DNA of 64,000 bases from Strigops habroptila. Its lineage: Eukaryota > Chordata > Aves > Psittaciformes > Psittacidae. This document shows positions 1-10,700 of the stretch, piece after piece. The stretch spans positions 35,310,812 to 35,374,811 of the forward strand of contig NC_044277.2 of the NCBI RefSeq assembly GCF_004027225.2. Direction: 5' to 3'. A program made the position numbers and the translations under genes. The number at the start of each line of letters is the position of its first letter. Position 1 is the first letter of the stretch. The notes below the pieces were generated by a model. The model saw nothing but the letters and a program-made list of their open reading frames with translations. It was not told the origin of the DNA and did no database searches.

Positions 1-1214
1 CAAGACTCTGTACTGCTACCACGGACTGGAGAGATGTGAGTGAAAGATGAAACAGGCCAAAAGATTATATAGAAAAACGTCTGACAAAAAGTTGTGTGGG
101 CTTTTTTCAAACATGGCAGCTTTGCACAATACAATCAAGTGAATCCCTTACCCCTTGTTATTACAACATCAGCCTTTGTGACAGAGGTTCTTGTGGGCAA
201 TTTCATCAGAAGACAAGATTCAGAAGGACAATGGAAATCAAATGTGTATCCCAGCACAGGCTTAGGTATACTGGCAGTGCAGTCCCTAAGGACACTAAAC
301 CCATTCTGTGGCTAAAACCACTATGTCCAGCCTCCATCCACCTATTGTAAGAGCATTAATATAGAGCTTTCTCCTTCAACTGGGTGACTGAAAAGTGCCC
401 CCTCGCTCTCAGAAAGAAATAAGCACTCTGGAGGCTATGGGGTTCTCCTTGTGTTTGTCTTGTGCTGCGGTAGCTGCATGAGTCAGATGCTGAAAGGGTC
501 CAGCATGAAGCAGAATCTGATTTAAACGAACTGTACACACAACCATGTGCACTTTTTAAAAAAAGAAAAATAGTATTAAAATTTTAGTTTCATTTCCCCC
601 TTTCCCACTTCCCTCTCTCAGTTGACAGTCAACCAGCTGGTTAACTGCTCTGAACGTGCACACTCACTCTTGTGTTCAACCAGTGCTCCCAGCGGGGCAC
701 TGTGCAGCCATATGCCACACCACCACTTTTTAATATTGAACCACAGCACACCACCACTTCCTTAGGCTGGTGGCTGCACTCTGAGTGACAGCACCTGCAG
801 GAGCTCAGCAAAACCAATTGCTATACAGAGAAGCAAGGTACAGTTGTCAGCTTCTTTCCATGGAACACAGCAGGAAAAGGGAGCTGTTGCCTCCACAGAG
901 ACAAAATGACCATGATAGATGATGTCTCGCTGTTACGTGGTTCCTGCTGACCATGTGGTCATGCTTTACTCTGGTTTTGCTCCTCCTATGAACACTTCCT
1001 ATAGGTCTTACAAGGAAAGAGAAATATCTGACAAGACATACCAGAATTTTAACCTAAAGCAAACTTGCAAGAAGCTTTTTCTGAACATGAGTGAAATGTG
1101 TAGGTTTTTTCTTAATCTAACAGCAAAAAAGTATCCCAGTTCAACAGCCTTGTTAGCAAAGCCAGATAGTAAAAAGATGATGAAGTAGAACAGAATATAG
1201 TAAGCTGACACTGT
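1..1214. other. Intergenic sequence downstream of ADHFE1
   Basis: I see no exon, RNA gene or recognisable repeat here. Short open frames on both strands resemble no family I know. In mammals the next gene on this side is VXN, and no part of it is recognisable. Confidence 0.5.
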
Positions 1215-1657
1215 CTGCAAGGGACTCACCCTTCTTTATTAAAAATTACCTCAATTATTTCTTAAATAGCATGACTTCTTAGAGACAATCATGGACAATT
1301 TAAATAAAAAACATTATTTTTGAAATGGTTTGGAAGATCCCTTAAAACATTTTTCCACCTCTGACCACCTCTAAAGCACAAGAAAGCCTTCAGTAAAGCG
1401 AGAAATCTGCTCCAACTTTTATGCAAGTTAATACCACTGACTACTAAGCAAGAAAAGAAACATCATCGAGCCTTCGCTTCAAAGCACTATTTAGCTGAAG
1501 ATGAATTACTTGACCTTTTGGCAGTACAATTTGTACAATTCAACAGAAGTCAAAGGTACCCAATTTCTTTCATTCTCTAAACAAATTCAGCCCTGTATCT
1601 ATAAGAAATTACCTTTGTGTTAGAATACAACATACTTTTCAGAACAAAATTTTTAAG
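1215..1657 (-). other. ADHFE1: ADHFE1 3' untranslated region (predicted)
   Basis: Downstream of the stop codon the first canonical AATAAA on the minus strand is at 1240-1235. This gives an estimated 3' UTR of about 440 nt. The exact cleavage site is not visible from sequence. Confidence 0.6.
1235..1240 (-). terminator. ADHFE1: ADHFE1 polyadenylation signal AATAAA
   Basis: The plus strand reads TTTATT, which is AATAAA on the gene strand, about 420 nt past the stop codon. No nearer AATAAA or ATTAAA is present on this strand. Confidence 0.6.
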
Positions 1658-1741
1658 CTAATAAAGCTTCATGGAAGCCTCGAAGAGGGCAGATAAGTCT
1701 TCTTCTGTTTGGGGTCGTGGTGATAGTTTAGTCACTCTCTC
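1658..1741 (-). CDS. ADHFE1: ADHFE1 exon 14 coding part (residues 439-465 and stop)
   Basis: This exon encodes [19 protein letters not shown] and ends FEASMKLY followed by TAG at 1660-1658. It is the family's C-terminal end. The acceptor is TTGCAG. Confidence 0.96.
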   Translation of the reverse strand, partial: ERVTKLSPRPQTEEDLSALFEASMKLY

Positions 1742-4700
1742 CTGCAAGAGTAAAGAAAAACTGGATTATAAAAGGTTGCCAATAAAGTTAATCAAACAGT
1801 AGCTGAACTATGTGCCTTTGTACTAATGTCCTTCACAGAGAATAACAAGGTTTTGCAAATACGCAATCAAGTAATTAAGGTTGAAGCATCATCAACTGTA
1901 CAATACTTTCAAGAATATATTAGTTGAAATTGCCTGTAATTAAATACACAGAAGCAAGATCAGAATGCAGTTCAGTTGCAAAGTCATGTACTTCAAACAA
2001 GGGTCCTGTCAGTCACAGATGTCAGTACTCTGGAGGATATTATCCTGGCAATACATTCCATTTTAAACTCCTTTGCCAGCATTGGAACTAGGGTGTTCAA
2101 TTTTTAGGGACCAAGCTTTTCAAAATACAACATCTCTCAAAGCCCAGGAACTGCTGTAGATGGGGAGAGTAAACAGTGCTTGCAACTCAGACTCCAAAAA
2201 AAAGCACAGCAAGGGACAGTGGTGAAACTGCTCAATAGCCCGACACCTTGGAATCTGAATACAAAATAGCTGTGGCTGGTCTTCATTTGGATGGTGATTC
2301 AACAAAATTTTCAGGTGCTGAAGTCCCACTGACTGAAATGAAACTCAGGCATATGCTTCACTGCTCTGCTTGACAAAATAACCATAAAGGCAGGGATGGC
2401 AATTCAGAAAAGCCCCATGCTACTGAGGACAAGGAGCTGTATTCATGTAGGTATTCAGTCATCGCAAAAACACTCAGCTGAAAGGCCTAACATGAACGTA
2501 CTCATACTGGTTATGATTAGCACTTCTATGCTTTCAACAATCAATGATTTTAACATTTATTGAAAGACTGGAGAGCATTACAAGCATCTTCAGAGACACT
2601 GGAACAGGTTGCCCCTAGAAGTTGCGGTGCCTCATCCCTGGCAGTGTTCAAGGCCAGGCTGGATGGGGCTTTGAGCAACCTGGCCTAGTCGAAGATGTCC
2701 CTGCCCACGGCAGGCGGACTGGAACTAGATGATCTCTAAGGTCCCTTCCAACCCAAACCGTTCTATGACTCTCTTTTGGCAAGAGGGAGTTTCTTCTGCT
2801 ATAACCTGTTCCAACACCTCCCTCACAGAAGAGGCAATCCCTGTAAAAGCTCTAATCCTTTTCCCCCCCTTTTTTACATGAGACAGCAGATGTCATTTGC
2901 TAGGGGCCTTGCCTTGTGCACCAAGTGGAGTGCTGGGGAAGGGGCTCCTCCAGCCCCCTGCCTCAGCAGGAGGCTCAGCTCAGATGCCTTCCTGAGCGGA
3001 GCACACACTGCTGCCCACCACAATGCCACTGTGCAATGCTGCAGCCGCTCCACTTCCCTCTTAACCCACAGGGCTGTGATTTGCAGACAGGCTGGATGTG
3101 GTTACACAGCCAGAGGCCACCGCTCTGTAAACTTCCCATGTGAAATAGCACGGTGAGGAAGTCAGCTGTGAGATATTCACGGTTCATAATCGTGATCAGC
3201 ATGGTTAGCGTGGCTTGTGATGAGTCTGAAAAGTGCAGCTTTGTGTGCATACCCACCTACATGAGCAGCTTTGCTGGTGCAGCAGCAGCAATCAAATGAT
3301 ACCGCTTTCCCATCCCTGAGCAGCGCTGCTATGCACACAGATGCCGCCAAAGAAAAGGCAAAGATTCTTCTATGCGGTTTTGAGACCAAATAGAAAATTC
3401 AAACAGCACTAGAGCAAGAGAATGTTGTCCTTTTCAGCCTTACAATATGCAAAATATAACAACTCAGTGCGCAAATACTCAGTGAATTAATCAGGCTTGT
3501 ATTCAAAAACCAGGCTTATATTTAAAAACCATGGAGATGAGGCCTTCAGTGATATAGTTTAGTACTGGTCTTGGCAGTCCTGGGGTAATGGTTGGACTTG
3601 ATGATCTTAGAGATCTTTTCCAACCTAGTTGATTTGATTCTATTCTGTTAGGGCACTCTGGGCCAAATTACAGTTTTGCAGCCCTGTAAAGCCACATGGG
3701 GTGACAGGAGACGATCACCCTGACAGATTGTAGCATTTCCCAGCTCTGTTGACGGAAGGCTGCAAATGGATGCCCCTCCTTCATGCCTGGACACGGAGGC
3801 ACCAGCACTCCCTCTGCACAAGCCTGCTGATACTTGCTGGTGCCCAGACAGCAAGGCCCCAGCTCCCTCAGTCTGACTCAGTGTTCTGGTCTAGTGCCAA
3901 AAATGAGCAGCTCTGGGTTCAGCAGAGGCTCAGCCCCACTGCAGCTGCCTCTGGGATGTCTGCAGGGGGTGGGTGGGCTAGAGAACAGCCCTTCCACAAT
4001 CCCTCGTCTTCAGTCCTTCCCATTTCCCTTCAAATATCAGCACAGGGCCAGCCACCCTAGACCTTGGGACACCATCTTCTTTGCCACAGTCACTCCTGTC
4101 TGTAACGAGATGTTCTATTTGTGATGACCCAAACCCAGCAGTTTTAAAGGAACAAACCTCAAAACTGTCCCGCAACCATTTACATGCATAATCTATTTGA
4201 TGGGCGCTCAGAGACTTTAGTTTTCTTTCTGGCCTTGCCACTGTTCTGTTGTGTGTCCTAAATGCACCTTTGTGTTATTTTCTCTGGTATGAAATAGGAA
4301 TATTAATACTTATCCTCTGTTATCAGTCTCTCAGAGATTTACGAATGAGAAGAACTAGACATGGTAAGAAGTACTGCTGTTAAAAGTGAATTATCTTTCA
4401 GCCTACAGAATTTTCACTTTCTCCACAGTGCTTATTTCCCTTGCTACTTGATAGAAGTAAATCCTAAGTAGACAGAACAGTCCATAGTATATACATAAAA
4501 CTGCCTTTTTACAAGGAAGACACTGGATTTTGCTTTTGGAGCAGTGTGTTGCTTTTTTCAGTGTCTTTGTGAGCAGTGAAACAATAAAGGGTATTACAAG
4601 TTTAATCTGTATCATCCCAGGGGACCTTATTTCAAATTCTGGTGGGGGTCAATGGAACAAAAAAGCCATCTGGGAAGAAAAGTGCAACTTCTCAGTATGG

Positions 4701-7700
4701 AAAAATGTAATGCAAAGTGAGCTCCATCATTCTTACCAGATAGCACTTGGTATTAAGGCTTATCTAGAACCCATTCTGCATACATAATTAACAGGGGTAG
4801 TTAGGAAAAAGCATTATCTTCTACAGAGATCAAAGGCCTGTGAAAAACACCCTCTTTTTAAAAACTGTCATGTTTCACAAAACCAAACACCCAGCCATTC
4901 TTTCTGAATCCATGCAAACACCAGACTGCAGCATGCACTCCGTCTCACTGAAAAGACAAACCTGAACTGAGCAGAGAAACAAAACATGGTTGACTATCCA
5001 TAATTTTCTCCATTTTAATTGTTTTCCTTTAGGAGTAGAAATAACATTTGCTTGAAAAGAAACACTTCTGGTTTAAAAAATCTATTTTATTTGACTAGAA
5101 AAACTGCTTTGCTTTCTGTCTTACCTGAGGCAGAGTGCCTTTGACTAATGCAGGGATGTCTGCTTTAGAATAACCAATTGCAGCTAAGCCATCATCAACA
5201 TTCAGATCAAATAGGAATTTCCGGAGCGTGTCTGCCAAAATAAACCCCGCATCTTTGATTCTGGCAGTGCGGATGTCAGCGCCTAAAATAAGACATAATG
5301 CCTTGACTGTAGGGTGGAGAGAGTGGAGGAAGCTTGTTCTGGTCTTCATTTAATCATAATATCAGCTGAATACATATCCATACGTAACAGTCACTGCCCT
5401 AAAAGGAACACTAAGCAAAATGAGGAATCAGTCCTCATTTTACAGTTGGAATAGTTTGTGAAAGGTGAAATAAAACAAAATCAGGAGAAGCAGGTAACTG
5501 CTGCCAGAAAGACTAACTGCCACATGAGGTTAACTTCCTTTCCCTCTGTGCTTGCAGGGAGAAGCACTTTTCAGTCTGACTAACTGCTGGGAGGACTAAC
5601 AGCATGAATGTCAATGGTATTTATTTTTATGGACAGTGTGCCAAATGCTAACTTTATTCTAAGGCCTTGAGTTTGCTGACATCTAGAGGACACGGAAACC
5701 GCTGACTATTCTGTTCAATTACACGTTCAAAGAGAGGACTAGAGCATGTAGGCTGAGAATGACAGGAGAGGAGAGGGCAGGGCAGTATTCAAGGGGTTAA
5801 GTAAATCCTAAACTTAATGCTATTTGAATATGTGCTGACTTGTGTAGGAGAACATAGAACTGCAGAGGAAGACCGGTATCTTTGAAATATCTACTGAACA
5901 GTCATGAAAACATCAATACAAAGTGAAAGATTGCAAATATTTCTTGCAGAATAGCTTGCTTCCGCTTCTTCAATGAACGGTCAAGATTTAAGAGTAATAA
6001 TAAAAACATGTTCAGATAGAAGACACAGGTTCCTCCTTACAATCTCTTTTCAACATAAGCTGAGCTAAATCTGTTCTCTGCGTAACCTCAATGATGTTAC
6101 ACCAGAACTATGTTAGGTCCAAGTGCAATACTGAGAGATGAGTAAGAGCACAACATAGCTACAGGAAAAATATTTTCCCTGATCCTCACACAGTTCAGTG
6201 TAACGTTCAAAGGGAGTGAACGGGAGACCAACAAGCTCATTTGAGGAGCTCAGATATTGGGGTAGTTAAGATTGGCAGTCCTGCAGAATATAATGTCTGG
6301 GATAAATTAATAAATAAGGTATGACAGTCTTGTACAATCTCTTATGCTACTGGGATTATGCCATGCAGTCTGAGTGCATCCTGGGGTTTCCTGTAGAGGA
6401 GTAAGTGGGACATAAATCCAGTATCTTCAGATAGTGAAGTAAAAGGGAAAGGGAGGAGGGGGGGAAGAAAAAAAAAGACAGTAAATGTGAAGGGCAGTTT
6501 TAAAGTATTGCTGTAGTTTTAGTACTTTCTTTTTGCTTAACCTAAAGGATACATCAGTCTTTGATTGCACTTAGAGAATTTCTGGCCACACACACACCTA
6601 TTTCAAGAACCCACCCAGGGAGGTATTAGGCTTTTTTCCTGGCTGTACCCAAATTCACAGCTGTACATACACACAACATAACTATTTAGCAATTTGTTTC
6701 TTGTCATAAAATATCTTCTTAGGCATTGCATTTGGCAACATGACAGATTTGAATTAGCTACTGTAGTCAGTTGGACTATGGACTGTAATCAGAAGTAAAG
6801 ACCCCAGGTGGGAATTAACAAATTAATTCCACATGACATGTTTTCGGCACAGCAAGGCACATAGTTAAAATTTCTATTGAGAAAATGAACAGATCTCTTA
6901 GAGACAGGATTTATGGCAGCAGTTCATACCACAAAACCTACAGGAACTGCTTTTCAACCACTTGTGTTAAAATCAAGGAGCCAGAGTTCAAATTCTCAGA
7001 TATGCCATGCTGGCCAGTTATCCAGAAACATTTTTTAGTCAGCTTTGAGTTGTGTGTTATTGCTGTAGGAACACGGACATTTTGTAGCTTAGTACATGAT
7101 TCCAACTAGGTTTGTGTTTTTTGTTTTGGCCATAGGCAGGACTGCATACTTTGGAGGAAGGCTGAACAACCTCTCAGCCAACATTTATAAAATAAACAGT
7201 TTTCCCCAATGTAGTTTTTCTGACCATGTTGGTTTACATCCTCTTTAAAATACTGTGATATTTTCATTGTCTATATAAAAGTCACACTCTTTCTTGAAAT
7301 CCACAATCCCTCCAGATTACTTACACAAGGAAGTCCTACATGTGACTTGCATACTGAAAGCTGAGCATACAAGGGACTGAACACAAATTTTCCAAATACC
7401 AGGGGAGTTGCCCTAACCACTTTCCCTCCACTCTTTTCACTTCTGCACATGTGACTGCGATTGCTCATTAGTGAGCCTGGCTATTAGCAGCAGTTTAGCT
7501 ACAACACAGAATCTGGTGCAGACAAAAAACTTGATCTTAGATATAAACAAATTAGCCCATGGCAGAGCCAAATTGATCTTAGATATAAACAAATGGCAGA
7601 GCCCATGGCAGAGCCATGCTGTCACAGCTAGCCTGCTAACAGCTCCAAGATTACCTCACTGAAAGCTAGTTTAGTACACACAGTCATGCTGGGGGTGCAA

Positions 7701-10700
7701 AAAAGACGAACCCTTTCTCTAGGATGCCTTCTGGTGATGGGTTGCACACATAAGAAAGCACTGTATGAAAAGGTAACCTTTAAATGAACTGACATCTTGC
7801 AGTATTTACTTCTACTCTGCTAAGAAGCAGAAAAGGCCACTTTGTTCATTAGCTCACTTCTCAGCCATCATAGATGAGTCCACAGAACAGCTACTCCATG
7901 CTTTGCCTTAACATCGGCCACTGAAATTCCAACACCTACAAACAAGCGCAGGCCTACATTAGGAAGACGGAAACACACAGCTGTGTGCCACAGAAAAAGA
8001 TGAGGAGTGATTCAAAACATCACTCTGTCCTAATTCATTGCCACAGCAGGAAATTTTTTAGGCAAAGTGCTTCCTTTTAGCTAACAGATGCACCTAAGTA
8101 CTTGTTTGATGGTCTCTAAGGTAACTACTTTCTATTAAGCAACAAGGGAGATGCCAATCACAGCTAGTCTCCCCTGATTCATAACAGATCTACAGTTAAT
8201 TTCAGCTGCCCAGTTTTCTAGCAAAGAAGCACATTTCTCCATCTTGCTTCTCTAACTACATCATCCAACATCAAAGTTTAGCATCATTCTACCTAAGTTT
8301 GCACTATGTATAACTCAGTCAGACTCCAGAATCTTGTTTTTAAACTTAAAACCCCTGCAACAACCAACTACAATTGCTTGTACACATTTTTTTTCCTCCC
8401 CAAAAGACATTTTGGAAAGCGTTCCTTTTGTATGAGTAAGTTGTATCCATAGAGATGCTACCTAGTATCTCTGCAGCTTCCAAGTGCCGCTCAGGATGCA
8501 TCTGTGCCGTGAAAGCAAACACTGCTGGGGATGTCAGCACCACAGAAAGGCCATGTGGCTGGGGGGGTAAAAAAGAGAAAGAATAAAATCACATCAACAG
8601 GACATTTATTTTCAACTTCAATGTGCTTTAATGCTCGTTCATAGAATCATAGAATGGTTAGAGTTGGAAAGGACCTTAAAGATTATCTAGTTCCAACCTC
8701 TCTGCCACGGGCAGGGACACCTTCAACTAGACCAGGTTGCTCCAAGCCCCATTCAACCTGCCCTTGAACACTGCCAGGGATGGGGCAGCCACAACTACTC
8801 TGTGCAACCTGTTCCAGTGCTTTACTACCCTCATAGTAAAGAATTTCTTTGTCATGTCTAAGCTAAATCTACCCTCTTTCAGTTTAAAACCATTCCCTCT
8901 TGTCCTGTCACATGCCCCTTTAAAAAGTCCCACTCCATAAATTTCAGATAACAAAGAACTGAAATTATACAATAATTTATGTATATAATACAAAAACAAA
9001 GATAAAGCAAGTTTTACCACTAAAGAGTGATCCACATTATAATCCTTTGGTTTGTACGTTTTCACCAAGCCAGAAATAGGGTAAGACATTCCATGGCTGG
9101 AACAGAGTAGAGAGAAAGTGGTTAAGGCAGCTCTCCTGGTATTTGGAAAACTTGTGTTCAGTCCCTTCTGCGGTCAGCCTTCGGTATGCAAGTCTCTTCA
9201 CTACAGATCACAGAATCACAGAATGGTTTGGGTTGGAAAGGACCTTAAGATCATCTAGTTCCAACCCCCCTGCCATGGGCAGGGATGCCTCACATTAGAC
9301 CATGTCACCCAAGGCTCTGTCCAACCTGGCCTTGAACATTGCCAGGGATGGAGCACCCACAACCTCCCTGGGCAACCCATTCCAGTACCTCACCACCCTC
9401 ACAGTAAAGAACTTCCTTATATCTAACCTGAACTTCTCCTGTTTAAGTTTAAATCCATTACCCCTTGTCCTATCGCTACAGTCCCTGATGAAGAGTCCCA
9501 ATACTCAACCTGTATGGATATTAAGTACAGATGACCCTCACCTCCTGCACCTTAGCAACCAAGTTGTAAAAAGTATTACCTCCCTACTTTGCATGTGCAA
9601 AGTCCTATTACTCCACTGACTGGACTGAAAGATGCTCAGTTACCAACGTAATACAGATATGCCCAAAATAGCATAATCTGCAGCCCTACCTGATCACATT
9701 GCCTAAGAAAAATAAACATGAATTTTGAAGTATTGTCATGGTTTAAGCTTATCACAAATACGATTAGACACACTCCCGTCACATCTGTCATTATCTCAAC
9801 CCTTCGAGCCCCACATTGGGTGCCAAAAAGAACTGTCGTGGTTTAAGCCCAGCTGGTAACTCAGAACCACGCAGTCGTTCGCTCACTGCCCCCCCCGTCT
9901 TCCTCCCCCCGCTCCCGGAGGGATGGGGAGGAGAATCAAAAGAATGTAACTCCCACGGGTTGAGATAAGAACAGTCCAGTAACTGAAGTATAATACAAAA
10001 CAATAATAATAATGATAAGGGAAATAACGAGGGGAGAGGATACAATTGCTCACCATCCACCGACTGATACCCAGCCTGACCCGAGCAGCAATCTGGGCTT
10101 TCCAGGTAACTCCCCCCAGTCTCTATACCAGGCATAACGTGCTGTGGTATGGAATACCCCTTTGGCCAGTTTGGGTCAGGTGTCCTGTCTCTGCTTCCTC
10201 CTGGCTTCCCCTCCTCCCTGGCAAAGCATGAGACTAAGGAAGTCCTTGGTCAGAGTAAACATTACTTAGTAACAACTAAAAACATCGGTGTTATCAGCGT
10301 TGTTCCCAGGCTGAAATTCAAAAACACAGCACTGCACCAGCTACTAAGAAGGAGAAAAATGACTGCTATAGCTGAACCCAGGACAAGTATAATTAAAGGG
10401 TGGATTTGCTCAAACAAAAGGCATGAAAGGAAGGTCTCTGAAGAGAATGACTGCTAATAAATTCTCCACACAATTCCGGTTTAGGCTTTGCTTCTTTGAG
10501 ATTTTCACCTGTATGAAACTACATTGCCTTGCAATATTAATTACAGCTCATTTTAGCCTGCTGCTTGCCTACCCCATAGACAAACTTACAGACAATTGCA
10601 TCAGTTCAGGAATTACCTCATTGCTGTCTCATTGCAGAACATCTGGCATGAAATCCAATGTGCCACTGATTTTTTTTCCTAACTATGTTTTTTACTGTCA

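Larger units (their letters stand above)
1742..5124 (-). other. ADHFE1: ADHFE1 intron 13
   Basis: This is the largest intron. It holds two old plus-strand (antisense to the gene) CR1 tails near 2.6-2.8 kb and 3.56-3.65 kb. The remaining sequence shows nothing I can assign. Confidence 0.9.
9734..10385 (-). mobile_element. Endogenous retrovirus with large internal deletion (5' LTR + PBS/leader + 15-bp 3' LTR edge)
   Basis: On the minus strand a 552-bp LTR (10385 to 9834, TGTCCTGG...CACGACA) is followed after 8 bp by a PBS-like site (9825-9808) and about 60 bp of leader. The element then ends in GCTTAAACCATGACA (9748-9734), which matches the LTR's own last 15 bases at 14 of 15 positions. The whole is flanked by the 5-bp duplication AGTAT (9729-9733 and 10386-10390). 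No gag, pol or env remains. The TATA region reads GGTATAGAGA, a degraded box. Confidence 0.88.
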
